Notes: a model not told the origin generated them from the sequence alone. A DNA stretch of 64,000 nucleotides from Hirudo medicinalis (GCA_011800805.1 MPNW01000169.1:61675-125674), one strand, 5' to 3'. Positions 14,201 through 24,262 are shown, numbered from the stretch's first letter. Translations and numbers: made by a program.

Positions 14201-17200
14201 TTTTTCCATTTTAATGGAAAATACGTTGGAAATGTATTTTCATAAAACTAATATTTTATTTTTTTAAATATTTTTTGTATTTATTTGGTAAACCCACCAC
14301 AGATTTAGTCATTGTTTTTACAATTATTAACAATTACAAGTAGAATTTAATGATACGAAATTGAAAACTTGAAAATCCTGATAATGATTCCCAATGTGAT
14401 GGACATACTTTCTGTTGAAAATTGAAGGATGTGGTGGGCTAATTGTGAAACTCATTGAGCTCAGAACCATCGATCATTCCAACCAAGATTATCATCATCG
14501 TCATCATCATCGTCATCATCGTCGTCATCATCGTCGTCGTCCTCGCCTCATCCCATCATCATCATCATTACCATGATCATCGATCATTATCATCACAGGT
14601 ATCATTACAATCATTAATGAAGGATGAAACGTGAGCATGAAACATGCGTTCCTGGAGCACGAGCTACGAAATATTAAATGTTCGTATTTCAATTTATTTT
14701 TTGCTGATTAAAAATATTAAATATTTATGACAATTATAATATAAACGATAATAATAAAATTATTATAATATTAATGTTATTTGTAAACATTTTCAAAAAT
14801 TGAATAAAAATAATGAAAATAATAATAGAAATGCTTTTGCAATAAATTAGCAAAGAACTTGTAATGAAATGATGACGTCAGTGTAAACAAGGTGAACGTC
14901 AGCCTCGTCAAGGAGCTCATTATTATTCAACTCTCTCATCATTATTATTCAACATTCCAGCTTCCAGTTTTCCATCGCGAATTTTCAAACATGGATGGGG
15001 AGTTTGAACTGGGTGCATTTTATTAGGCGATCCATCAGATGCCTTCATACAACATGATGATGATGATGATGATGATGAGGAGGAGGAGGAGGAGGATGGT
15101 GATGACGACGTCGACGACAAAGATGATGTTTTTAATTACTTCCTTTCTGTCTCATCAGCTGCTGAGCCTCAACAAGTTGAAGACATTTGCAATGAAAAAT
15201 GACAACTTTTAGGTGTTTATTTATTTTTAATCAAAACATAACGAAAACCCCCCAAAAAAAAACATTTGTCAGTTCGCATCCATGTTTGTTTGTGTTGCCA
15301 TCGTAAAATGTTATGAAATTACCAGACAACCTGGTTAATTACACACAAAAATACACAATTTTTTGAAAATATTTGATTAAAAAAATATAAATATACCTTA
15401 TTTTTAAAAAATAATTGCATGTGAATATTTTTCAATTAATTTTTTGTATTTCAAATGAAACGAATAAAAATGAAATCCAACTGCAAATGTGGACTTAAAC
15501 CAAGTTCAAACTCCTATCGTTCAATGACCTCCAACAAATCATTTGCTGATCTTCTGGGGTCAAAGGTCAGCCGGAGTTTGTAGCAAGGTTGTAGGTTAAA
15601 TGATTTTATTTATTTACTCATTTATTTTTTGTTTCTGAAAATTATTCCGAATTTTTTAGTCAAATAATTTACATAAAAGATGGAGAAATCTTTGGAATTT
15701 CAGATAAATTGAATGCTTAGGACAAGAATTTAATTAGTTAGAAACACATTATTTTGGTGAATAAATTTATTTCGAACCATTTATTAAAAACTGCAGCAGT
15801 TGGGAAAAAAATATTTTTAAAAATGATTTTCTGAATAATGAAGATTCAAAGAATGAATGAATGTCCCGCCTGAATTGGAAGGAAGTCGTGTGGAAGGTTC
15901 CTCAAAATTCAGGAAGTTCATTTGACCGATGTCACGTGCTTCGAGGAGAATTTTTTGAGAGGTTCACAAAAGTAATTCATGATCATAAAAAAGATCGATC
16001 TATGATTTGTAGCAGATAAAAATGTATAATAAAGTCTAATGTATAATAAATGACTCGTAATACTTGTGAAGTTTTATTTTGCGCCAAATAAATTCCGTTG
16101 CATTTCAATTTACAGATTTCCACAAGAGAAAAACATTCCTTTTGACCGGGAAAATATAGATCAGCGTTTAAAGCGGTAATCTCAATTTCCTGTTATAAAA
16201 AAAAATGTTTAAGTGTTAAATGAATCGAGAGACGTTCACGTCATTCAGCGTGATTTATGCGGCGCCCACTTTGATGAATTATTGTTGAAAGTGGAACACG
16301 TAGACCACGCACAACTGAATTCTTAACTCAAAACTGAGGATTGATGCTCCTATGAACTTCAAAGTCGAAAACATTGACGGTTTCACGATAAGGCTTATTG
16401 GGTTATTTTTTTTTTTCTTGTTCAAGTCCAAGAAATGGATTTCTGAAAAAAATGTTTTTAAAAAGGAAATTGTTTGCGCAGCATTTCCAAATTAATAAAG
16501 TTTTTAAAAATTCATTTTCAGACAAATTCCACCTAATCAGGCTCTCAAATAACAGAAAATTTCTTAAAAAGCGAACTTGTACGGTGAGTGACATTAATAA
16601 ATTTGATGAGTCAACAAATGCAACTGGGTTAAATGTTAATTATTTAATTATTATAAATAGTCATGCTGACGATTTAAATAATTACGACTAATTATTATAT
16701 TATTATAGAAGATATTGCTTCTCCACTTCATGATTAGTGAAACTATTATTATGTGATATTATTCATAAATGAATAATGTTTTACTGTTGAAGGCCTGTTG
16801 CTCCGACCTCAGATGTCAGAGCTAACTGACTTTTCAGACTCGTGTCCCCAAACTTCCTTCATTTCTACCAAATTCAGAAATAGACATCCTCCGTTCATCC
16901 AGAAAGTGCACAAAATTGAAACTCTGGAGGATCTGGATACTTCGACGGATCACTAGATGCAAGGCCAGATATTATATTAATAGTTTTGCCAAAACATGTA
17001 GTGATTCCATTACAAGATATTAAGCATACCTCTAACTTGATCTAATTCAGAATAAAAACATTGGAAAGTTCCATAAATACATCAATAAACAGCTGCATTC
17101 TCATACAAATTAAATAATAAATGGAGCATAATAGAGATCGCCCATCCCTGCGGCGTCTTGACTATCTGAGAGGCAATATCTTCAACATAGAATTTTTTCA

Positions 17201-20200
17201 GTTTTCCCAATTGGTGACGGCGAGAATACAAAAATTTCTTCCCAAACTCCAGCAGAACTTCATTTCCAGCAGAAATAAAGGAAGTCAGATTTACCCCGGT
17301 TATCGTGAAAACAACCCTGCTATGCTTTGATTCCTCAGTCTTCTGGACCAGATGGCAAACCACAGATCTATCTCCATCAATTCAACTTGTTGTCGAGTAA
17401 TGGAGCTTATTATCAACAATTATCAACATATCACTCATGCATCATCCACTGCACCACAAATTAATCAACTGGAATCAGCATGCTGATCAACAGCATTGGT
17501 TTGTGAGCGGCAATTCTACTGCAATACACTTGAATGAACCCAACAATGGTCTGAGGCATTCCAGTCTGGGCAACCCGTTGACGTTATTCATCTCGACTTC
17601 AAAAAGGCTTCTGACTCAGAGTCACACAGTAAACTTTTATATAAAACATCCTCTTATGACATCCACGGCAGCATCAGGGACTGGCTTATCGAATATTTGA
17701 GGAGCCAACGCATCGACATTGGTGGACTCTATCAAATGGCACTCATGTCTCCAGTGGCGTTCCCTAAGGCAGTGTGCACAGTGCGTTCCACTGCCTTTCT
17801 GTTATATATTATTTATATATTTCTCTAATACATTAATGACCTTCCTAATCTAATCGAGGATTCTATACGTTGTTTGCAAGCTGTTTGCTTACGATGTCAA
17901 GCTTGCCTACACAGTCCCAGACCCAGCTATAATCTGCTCTCGAGGTGGTCCAACGGAGTGGCACATGGCAACTGCAACTTGCACCCGTCAAATGTCAGGT
18001 TTTCTCTGCGAGAGCACACATAAAGAAAGCAGATGATCATGAATACTTCATAAACGGCCAAACTCTTCAGGACGTTGATAGGATTGTACGTTGGATTAGA
18101 GATCTCGGGGTCCTGATGGATCCCTACCTGTGCAGTGGTAGTGCAGTGAGTGAGTGAGTGAGTGAGTGAGTGAGTGAGTGAGTGAGTGAGTGAGTGAGTG
18201 AGTGAGTGAGTGAGTGAGTGAGTGAGTGAGTGAGTGAGTGAGTGAGTGAGTGAGTGAATGAGTGAGTGAGTGAGTGAGTGAGTGAGTGAGTGAGTGAGTG
18301 AGTGAGCGAACGCAGGCTCCATTGGTGAGGCAGAAAATCCAAAATTGTCGAAATTTTATTCATTAGGGAGAACAAATTTTACGATAGTAATTTTATTGCG
18401 ATATTTATTTTAATGTTAATAATTTATTTGAATATAAATAATAATTATTACAAATTCCAAGTGAAGACTACAAGTAAATGCAATACTTCGTTATCACGAT
18501 GCTTGGTCAGCATCCGTCCATCTTATCGTAGCCACACACACAAACACACACACACACACACACACACCACTGTTGATAACTATGGATCACAAAACATGCA
18601 GATATTTATTGTAATGGAAATAATAAGATTGACAGGTTGTTAATATTCAATATCGAATTAATAATTAATACAAAATATTGAATAATAATGTCAATATAAG
18701 TAAAGTGTGCAGGTTGACCGAATGGGTGACGTTCCTGCATGCGGTGGTAATGGCAACAGTCGTAATGTGTCGTGTTCGAAACCCAGCCTGCACTGCCGCA
18801 AGCGCCCTTGGGAAGGGGCGCTATATAAATGGTTAACAAAAAGCGCCTCTGACGCTATGCATATGGAGCTATATAAAATGAAGTACAAACAAAATTATTT
18901 AACAGCATTTACCAATCAATTATTGTTTCCCTTAATTAATTAGTTATCAACCCAATTGCATTTAATAAAGTATTTATTGAATCAGAGCTCAGTAATTATT
19001 CGAGAATAATTCTTCTAAATTGATGGAGAATGATTTCCATTGACTTGCGCATCGTTTGTTGATGGCGCAGGAACACGAACATGCTGACCATGTTTTGATG
19101 ATAACATTTCCGACATTGCAATGTTTGAACGGAAGACCGCTTCCAGATTTCCTTCAAAATCGAACATCACCTGGAAATTCAATCCACGTGGATGAATGAG
19201 ATCCAGGTATTTTATGGAAAATTCTTCCAGAATTTGGATCTTTTCGCTTTCATCCAAATTCAATTTATTTCCATTATGAAAAGTAATGGCAATCCACTTT
19301 TCATTGTTTTTGACAAAGCAAATTTTCCTCTGCCTTTCTCAAAATGGAGTTGTTTTTGTTGCGAATATTCGTGAAATAGGAATTTGCGAAGACGACAGGA
19401 TAATCCGTTTACTTGTACTCTCTAAGAATCTCCGAAGGGAGGTTGTGTTCTTAGTTTATGTATTTTCTTGATTCATTTTCCAAACGCTGTTATGCATATC
19501 TTTGATTGTCCATTAAAAATCATCAGACCTTGAAGATACTCGAATCTTTCCAAAACAGACTCCACAGGTTCAGCCACTAAAAAGTCGAAGTTGTTTCTCA
19601 TTTCAAGCACGACCAGATGAATCGGAAACTTTTCCAAGTTCTTAATCTTTTAATCGTCCAATAAAATAACTTTAAATTATTGCAACAAATAATATTATCG
19701 TTGTTGTTAATATAATTATAGTAAACAAGTAATCTCTTTCTTCACTAGACTACTTCCAGGTCGTAATCAAGTCAGAACCTCGCGAAAAAGCACCACATAA
19801 ATGAGCTCAGCAACTGTGCATTAAAGCGCTATATAAATTGAATTATTTCCACCCCATGATGTGTCATTAGGATGAATTACAGTTGAGCCCTTTTTCTGGA
19901 GGTTCCATGAAATGTTTTTATATTTAAAAACCTCTAAACTTTTAAAATCTTCAGAAAAGTTGTGAACTCGCGAATAAATCGAAAAAATCGTGTAATCGTG
20001 TCAATCACAATAAAGGATCGACCAATTAAAAAGCAGGGTTGTTGGTAAAAGCAGTATTCGTCACGCGACGTTACTATCTCCGATACTTTCTGCCGTCAGT
20101 ATCGAAATGGGTATCTATGATACTTTTGCAGCTCGCAATATTCGATAGCAATGCTTTTATTGAACATTGCCCAAGACGAAATCAAGTTTGATAAATTGTT

Positions 20201-23200
20201 TTTGTATTCCAACTCATCAGTTGCTTCCAGTTCAGTAAGTTTTTACAAAAGAATGTGTGGACAATGCGTCCTGCAGATTGGGGTCTGGATGTTTTGCAAG
20301 AGGAAAAAAGGCTAAAAGTCTTGGATATTTGCTTCCAATATTGGCAGTTATTGTTGTAACATACTTTTTGAAATGAATATTGGTAAAGGTATTAGCAATA
20401 CTTTTATGAAATATTGTTAACAATCCTGTTAAAAGGAAGAATCCCATTGAGCAGACGAATGGGAGAAAAGCGGGAAAACTATTTTACCTAGTGTCCGTTC
20501 ATCAAGAAGCACACATACGGAAGTATTTTGTCATGTTGATTGAATGCTGGTATGGTTAAATGTTGACTAAGGTTTCAGATTGTGGATGTTTGCATGGTTA
20601 CAGATAAACTGAAGGAATTGTTCAATTCTAGTCTCACACTAGGCCATCGACTATGAATATGTGAATGTGTGAATATGTGGTCAGACCTACAAAAAAGAGA
20701 ATGTTTAAGAAATGTTAGAAATTTGTCCAAAATTTACAAATTATTTACAAGTTAAAAGTTGAACATAAATAACGGTTAATTACAATTTGCAAATTCGATT
20801 CCAGTAATCAAAATAACCTTGGAAGTCAATGATATTTTCTCTTTACTTTCAAACCTCGTCATTATTTATCTACTTAGAATCATTGGACTTTCAAACTACT
20901 TCTTAAAGTTTAGAGCTCAAATTGGGGATGGAAGAAGCCACACTCCAGGAAGGTTCCATAAACAAGCAGAGTGGAGTGATAATCAGCTTAAGCTAATTAA
21001 CTTCAACGGCAATTCAATGCTCCCCATAAAAACTTTCACAACAACTTCCGAGGCAAAGGCTGTCAAGACCAAGACTTCCGAGACCCCTTCCAAGGCACCT
21101 CTTGTTTTTATTTTAATCATCGTCATCACCATCATTATTAGCATTATCATAAATTAATATAATTAATCAGCATAATAGTTTGGATAAAATACTGTCAACA
21201 AGTATTTCTAGACGAGTTATTACAAGACTTAAAAAGAAACTTTAAGAGAGCCAATTTTCTAGAGTAATTTTTCTCAAAAACTTCCTTTCAGTTTGCATCC
21301 ATCGTGAAATTTCTAAATAATAATTTTAAAAATTCAACATAAAAATATAACATCTGGAATACCACATCTGGAGAGTGTTCGGTTACTTAGTTGATGGAAA
21401 AAAATCGAACGAATGAGAGAATTGCAAGAGCACCACACATATTTCACAATATTTCTGTCAAGAGTGACACGAATTATCACCATAGTTTCGACGAGGGATG
21501 TCAACTTTTCCTTCCCTTGTTGAATGTCTGAGAAGATATTTAACTTAATTAATAGCTGATCAGTTGATGAATTTAGCAGTAATAAATAAATTAGATGAAC
21601 ATTTCTAATAAGTTATAATTGAAATTATGTAATAAATAGATTTTATTATGAAATAAATATGCTATTTTAAATATATATTTTAATGTTGTCATGGAAAATT
21701 AGGTCCGTCGATTTGATTGGAGATTGAATGAATGGGTTAATGAATGGATGAAATCATAGACAGATGAATTGATGAATGACTGGATGGATGGATTTGGATG
21801 ACATTCATGGTCATTTGTTGCTCCAAGAGAATGGTTTAAGAGAATGTTTTACACCAATTGTTACAAAAATAATTTATTTCGTTTCAAATTAAAATGATTT
21901 CACTAATAATAGAAGTTATTTATTGGGAGGATTCAAAAAACAAATGAGCAATCTAATGTAGTCATCCATTAAACCAAATTCCCCTGCAAAAAAAATTAAT
22001 TCCTTTAGATAATTTTTCTGGCATTAAATGGAAATAAGTGCCAATAAATCCTTCCATGAATCTGTCTCAGCAGCAGGTGGTGGTTTCATCCAGCATCCCA
22101 AAAAGATTCCTGACAATCTTCATAAGTCTCTCCATTCCTGACGAGGGAGACCTCATGTGCTACACACGATTACAAACATCGTAAATATGCCTCTGGGTCG
22201 CTCTGTGTAATTATTATTTTTTTTATAATAATAGTAATTATAATAATAATGATGATGATGATGATGATGATGATGATAATAATAATAACATTTAATCTTA
22301 TAAATCGATAAGACATCAAAACGATAAATGAAAATTAATGTAATAACAATTGTGATATTTGTATTTTTCTATGTTACTATTTCACTGTAATTCTTTTGTA
22401 CATAATTTCTTTTGCCTTTTTTTGCACTCGATAACCTGCAAGACAAATAACAATCCTCGAGATGAACCGAGTTGTTGGACTTCTGGGCAACGCAAGGACA
22501 TCAACAAGATGAGATGGAATGAACAACAAGAGCGATGCTCACCTTGGTGTCATTCCAGTGCAACTCCAGGTGATGATGAGGCAGGATGGAACGGTTGGCA
22601 TTGATGTGCTTGATGGCGAGATGGGCAGATGAAAGGATACTCTCGGCGTTTATCTCGTCCTCCGCTGATGACGTGGAGAGGGAAAATAAACCTGCTACGA
22701 TGATCCTTCCCATGTTCTCAGGGGGTGGTTTGTGCTGGAAGATGTTTTTCTGCTGCCGCTGCTGCTGCTGGTGGTTGTGGTGATTGTGTTGGTGGGTGTG
22801 GAGGCCTTTCCCTGTGTTACGAGAGTCGTCTTTTGGTTTTGGACGGGCTGTTTGAGGTGGTTTATTGTGTCGATGTTGTTGTCTCTGCCGCTGTTGTTTC
22901 TGTTGTTGTTGTTGTTGCTGCTGCTGTTGATGTTGTTGATGGTGGTGATGATGATGGCGATGAGGAAGACGATGACGATGACGGTGGTGCTGAGGTCGTC
23001 TCCTGATGTCAAGGTCGATGATTTCGTCCGTGCTGTCATCCGCGGATGAACGGTTGAATGAATCCAGTTTTTCCTTCCAGTCCTTCCAGCGGTCGTGTTT
23101 GTGCATCCTAAATGCGCCGATCGAAGTTGTGCCGGAGTCGGATGCGTAAATCAATCGACTTTTGGGCCTGGATTTAGAAGACAACTTCGCCTCTGTTCCT

Positions 23201-23925
23201 GGAAAATACCCATGAAGGATGCTTTCAGTTTTACTTTCAGTTTTAATTTCTTTGGGACGTCCGATGGATCTTTTTTGTTTTTTCGGATGAAATCTCGACG
23301 AGATGTTCTGGATATGCTGACCTCTGACCTCTGCATTCAATTCATTGATCATCGGCCCTTGGCCTCGTTGACTTATCCGAGCTGGAGAGGCGGCAGAAAA
23401 CATAATTTCAACGGAAAGATTTTTTGAGAATCTCACAGGACGAGAGCAGCATGGTCGAATTGTTTGAGCGGAGTTTTTCGTGAAATCCTCCAAAGATTCG
23501 GGCTGACGATGCTTGCAGTTTTTGATTCTTCCGAAGTGTACTTTTCTTCCGTCCGTGACTCTCATGTCAACTCCATGTCCGGTGGTGGAGGTCGCTAGAG
23601 TAAAATTAGTGGTGTGGAAGACACGGCCATCCACTTGTCGGAACTTGAAATCCCGGTTTTCTTTCGGTTGAAAGTTCCACTTCAAACTGCAAAGTGGACT
23701 TGGACCGCTGTCGTTGAGGCAACAAAGACATTTGGATTCGGTGTTGTTGTTGTTGAGCATCACTGTGAGGATGGTGATGGAGAGGTTGAGAATGAAGTTG
23801 AATCTCAGGATCCCCAGGATGTCATTCCTCGTTTTGTTGTCTGCAACATGCAACGAGCAACATGCAACATGCGTCCTCATGTTTCTGGAGATGATTTGCA
23901 AAATAAATTGAAGTATTAAATTCAT
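1130..23925 (-). CDS. GABBR2: metabotropic GABA-B receptor, type-2-like subunit (partial, 3' end outside window)
   Basis: Class C GPCR; GABA-B receptors are plasma-membrane heterodimers coupled to Gi/o. Coding exons on the minus strand in transcription order: 23925-22543, 12105-11968, 10080-9898, 8296-8198, 1195-1130. All begin and end in phase 0. Together they give the first lobe of a Venus-flytrap domain: IVAGLFSLSTSS, then NDTK|CDMAIATRILFEMM, FGDSCSRVTVPIAET, WNLAQ|LSYGDTNPVLSDREKYP, FFRTVPSD, RHSL|IHEKLTG, SFSADP, RIILGDFNETMAKIVFC. FFRTVPSD, SFS-x-DP and RIILG resemble type 2 more than type 1. Missing here: the rest of the lobe, 7TM and tail. Exon 1 runs open for 461 codons. A hydrophobic segment at residues 36-57 may be a signal or anchor, followed by a His/Gln-rich stretch (about 310-400), and the flytrap starts near 405. 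The 10.4-kb intron 1 is the largest. Subtype assignment is inference. Confidence 0.85.
1757..1943 (+). mobile_element. tRNA-derived SINE copy B
   Basis: Starts GGTTGGCCGAATGG (A-box-like) and carries GTGTTCGAAACCCAGCC (B-box-like). It ends with two GCGCTATATAAATG-type motifs around GCGCCTCTGTCGC and a GAAGTACATTTA tail. The B-box to tail block matches the copies at 18708, 31319 and 34034, apart from an internal deletion near 1845. It lies in an intron of the GABA-B receptor gene, antisense to it. Confidence 0.8.
2181..2280. repeat. (GAT)n microsatellite
   Basis: About 100 bases of GAT repeats with GGC, GAC and GGT interruptions. The apparent poly-His frame on the minus strand is only a reading of this repeat. 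Confidence 0.95.
2395..2590. repeat. (ATT/ATC)n compound microsatellite
   Basis: Nearly 200 bases of trinucleotide repeat alternating ATT, ATC and GTT. It yields poly-Ile, poly-Leu and poly-Tyr frames that are artefacts. Confidence 0.95.
4466..4496. repeat. (GAT)n microsatellite
   Basis: Uninterrupted GAT run of about ten units in intron sequence. Confidence 0.9.
4838..4983. repeat. (AAT)n / (ATG)n compound microsatellite
   Basis: AAT units with AAC interruptions flank a pure ATG block near 4920-4945. The single unresolved base of the window (4829) lies just before it, as expected for hard-to-sequence repeats. Confidence 0.95.
5310..5385. repeat. imperfect (CAT/CGT)n repeat
   Basis: Mixed CGT, CAT and TCA triplets (gtcgtcataatcatcatcat type). 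No coding support. Confidence 0.7.
6087..6120. repeat. (AATAT)n short array
   Basis: Pentanucleotide AATAT repeated about six times in AT-rich intron sequence. Confidence 0.85.
6881..7758 (+). mobile_element. ORF1-only LINE-like insertion with candidate 14-bp target duplication
   Basis: An 878-bp segment holds a non-LTR ORF1-like reading frame (6891-7473) and ends with AATAAA at 7742-7747. It is bracketed by a perfect 14-bp direct repeat TAGTAGTACTAGTA at 6867-6880 and 7759-7772. No reverse transcriptase follows. The flanking repeat could be a target-site duplication, although its low complexity (AGT-rich) weakens that reading. It sits in a receptor intron, antisense to the gene. Confidence 0.5.
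6891..7473 (+). pseudogene. decayed LINE ORF1-like (coiled coil plus RRM-like) protein
   Basis: The frame starts without an ATG (TTG). It encodes a charged, coiled-coil-like N-terminus (KVETLITDVEKIQG), then RRQNNIIVYNLTEDVG, EMFRIGKKV, KPRPLLIKFESLETKN and LKDSESFNK. This order (RR-NNI-I-NL, R-GK, RP-LI-KF) is typical of ORF1 proteins of L1, CR1 and Jockey-like elements. The first frame stops at 7314. A one-base shift near 7310 restores the homologous C-terminus (LSKEDREDCKKLL, KKWVVRIRGQPGAFH) to a stop at 7471-7473. So it is a frameshifted relic. No ORF2 is present downstream. Confidence 0.7.
8085..8162. repeat. (GAC/GAT)n microsatellite
   Basis: GAC units grade into a pure GAT run. It ends 35 bases from the low-coordinate (donor) end of the receptor exon 8198-8296. 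Confidence 0.9.
8336..8477. repeat. (ATT)n microsatellite
   Basis: Imperfect ATT/ATC/ACT array about 40 bases upstream (minus-strand sense) of the receptor exon ending at 8296. Confidence 0.9.
9725..9905. repeat. degenerate CAACAAG/ACACAAACAC minisatellite abutting a receptor exon
   Basis: Irregular copies of a 25-50 base unit (acaccaacaag / acacatcaacaag plus atattcaacaacaac) run into the donor end of the receptor exon at 9898. The predicted donor GTTGGT on the minus strand lies inside one unit. Confidence 0.7.
10509..10809 (+). mobile_element. probable solo LTR
   Basis: The segment begins TGTTGTGGCC and ends TTCCAACAACA, so the ends form a short imperfect inverted repeat (TGTTG...CAACA). 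Inside are a TATTTAAGG TATA-like motif (10574) and AATAAA near 10733, in the order expected for U3-R-U5. It is locally GC-richer than its surroundings. No matching 5-bp target duplication and no internal retroviral genes were seen, so the call is tentative. Confidence 0.4.
11161..11227. repeat. (AAT)n(AAG)n microsatellite
   Basis: A pure AAT run switches abruptly to AAG. It lies in the intron between receptor exons 9898-10080 and 11968-12105. Confidence 0.95.
14489..14595. repeat. (ATC/GTC)n microsatellite
   Basis: Imperfect ATC, GTC and CTC triplets over about 105 bases. Confidence 0.9.
15055..15121. repeat. (GAT)n(GAG)n(GAC)n microsatellite
   Basis: GAT units grade into GAG and then GAC. 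The minus-strand poly-Ser frame is a reading of it. Confidence 0.9.
17120..18140 (+). pseudogene. decayed non-LTR retrotransposon reverse transcriptase
   Basis: Pieces of a LINE reverse transcriptase can be read in order across shifting plus-strand frames. They are NHRSISINSTCCRVMELII near 17354, QHWFVSGNSTAIHL near 17490, GQPVDVIHLDFKKASDS near 17570, IHGSIRDWLIEYLRSQR near 17660, YINDLPNLIEDSI near 17830, and KCQVFSARAH, FINGQTLQDVD, RDLGVLMDPYL near 17995-18125. This order matches the palm and thumb of Jockey/CR1/I-type elements. The catalytic xADD box is not intact: the frame breaks between IEDSI and the following segment. Many frameshifts and stops make it a relic. It ends at the GAGT repeat. 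Confidence 0.75.
18145..18307. repeat. (GAGT)n tetranucleotide microsatellite, about 40 units
   Basis: Nearly perfect GAGT array with one GAAT interruption. It follows directly after the LINE reverse-transcriptase relic, so it may be the element's simple-repeat tail or a target microsatellite. The minus-strand poly-(SLTH) frame is an artefact. Confidence 0.95.
18537..18567. repeat. (CA)n microsatellite
   Basis: Short CA run in receptor intron 1. Confidence 0.85.
18708..18885 (+). mobile_element. tRNA-derived SINE copy C
   Basis: Full-length-looking copy: GCAGGTTGACCGAATGGG, then GTGTTCGAAACCCAGCC, GCGCTATATAAATGG, AAGCGCCTCTGACGC, and a tail ending in GAAGTACA. It lies in the receptor intron, antisense to the receptor. 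Confidence 0.85.
19015..19329 (-). CDS. unrecognised coding-like segment (last exon?)
   Basis: The minus strand is open from an acceptor-like GGCAG at 19330 to a stop at 19015, 105 codons, starting RKICFVKNNEKWIAITFHNG. It includes DESEKIQILEEFSIKYLDL and HPRGLNFQVMFDFEGNLEA. Base composition is higher in GC than nearby intron. A second open piece upstream (about 19494-19640 minus: KFPIHLVVLEMRNN, VESVLERFEYLQGL) could belong to it, but I found no phase-consistent splice joining the two. It is nested in receptor intron 1 on the same strand. Family unknown; it may be a nested gene or an old mobile-element protein. Confidence 0.25.
   Translation of the reverse strand, partial: RKICFVKNNEKWIAITFHNGNKLNLDESEKIQILEEFSIKYLDLIHPRGLNFQVMFDFEGNLEAVFRSNIAMSEMLSSKHGQHVRVPAPSTNDAQVNGNHSPSI
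19800..19850 (+). mobile_element. SINE 3' fragment
   Basis: A short match to AAAGCGCTATATAAATTGAATT, a 3'-tail motif shared with the SINE copies in this window. No tRNA-like head is attached. Confidence 0.5.
20026..20436. mobile_element. 395-bp hAT-type MITE with 8-bp target duplication
   Basis: The element (20034-20428) starts CAGGGTTGTT and ends AACAATCCTG, whose complement is CAGGATTGTT, so the ends match at 9 of 10 positions. It is flanked by 8-bp direct repeats TTAAAAAG (20026-20033) and TTAAAAGG (20429-20436), 7 of 8 identical. CAGGGTTG-type ends with 8-bp duplications are diagnostic of hAT transposons. It is too short to encode a transposase, so it is non-autonomous. The minus-strand frame at 20232-20447 crosses its end and is not a gene. 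Confidence 0.75.
20437..22542. other. receptor intron 1, proximal part; no gene seen
   Basis: AT-rich sequence with a GAT/AAT microsatellite at 22243-22287. A plus-strand open frame at 20819-21157 starts at TTG and ends in a hydrophobic repeat-like reading; I do not regard it as a gene. Confidence 0.55.
22243..22287. repeat. (GAT)n(AAT)n microsatellite
   Basis: GAT run followed by AAT units, about 255 bases 3' (minus sense) of the first receptor coding exon. Confidence 0.9.
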
Positions 23926-24148
23926 GACGATTCAAACACTTATTTATTTATTCTATTATTATATTATTATATTTTATTATTTATAAAAACAAACATATCG
24001 AGTGAAACTTTTTTTTAAATCGGAAAAAATGTTCTTCTTAGCCTTTACGTGGAATTGATTTTAATAAGGAATAATTTATTTAAGAATTTTTAAGTTTCGA
24101 AATATTTTTTGCTTTTGAATTAATTTTGAAGTTCTGTACTTGTCTTAC

Positions 24149-24262
24149 TCAGTGGCGTAGCTAGAGGGTAGGGGGAGCGGTGGTCCCGGGCGCCTTGCTA
24201 GGGGGGGCGCCAAATTATCAGTTTTCCCCGAGCGCCGAAACACCTATCTATGCCTCTGGTCT
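24149..24262 (+). mobile_element. fragment of an unclassified interspersed element
   Basis: A sharply GC-rich island in AT-rich DNA, opening with CAGTGGCGTAGCTAG and containing GGGGGGGCGCC. Related openings occur at 3358 (plus) and at about 25714 (minus). The CAGTGGCG start is common at element termini in invertebrate genomes; the class is not determinable here. Confidence 0.4.

Larger units (their letters stand above)
12106..17100. other. receptor intron 1, distal part; no gene seen
   Basis: Very AT-rich. It contains AT-only tracts (13660-14100), a (ATC/GTC)n repeat at 14489-14595 and a GAT/GAG repeat at 15055-15121. Open frames are short or repeat-derived, with no recognisable domain or splice-consistent set. 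Confidence 0.6.

Noticed and set aside
17927..18375. Frames repeating SLTH on the minus strand.
   Set aside because: Readings of the GAGT microsatellite.
20232..20447. Minus-strand frame including SKYPRLLAFFPLAKHPDP, reminiscent of a hAT transposase end.
   Set aside because: It spans the MITE terminus and flank, starts outside the element, and lacks hAT catalytic or dimerisation motifs.
22695..23039. Long frames on both strands across the His/Gln tract (Ser/Asn-rich minus, Val/Leu-rich plus).
   Set aside because: Shadows of the receptor exon, which has the supported frame.
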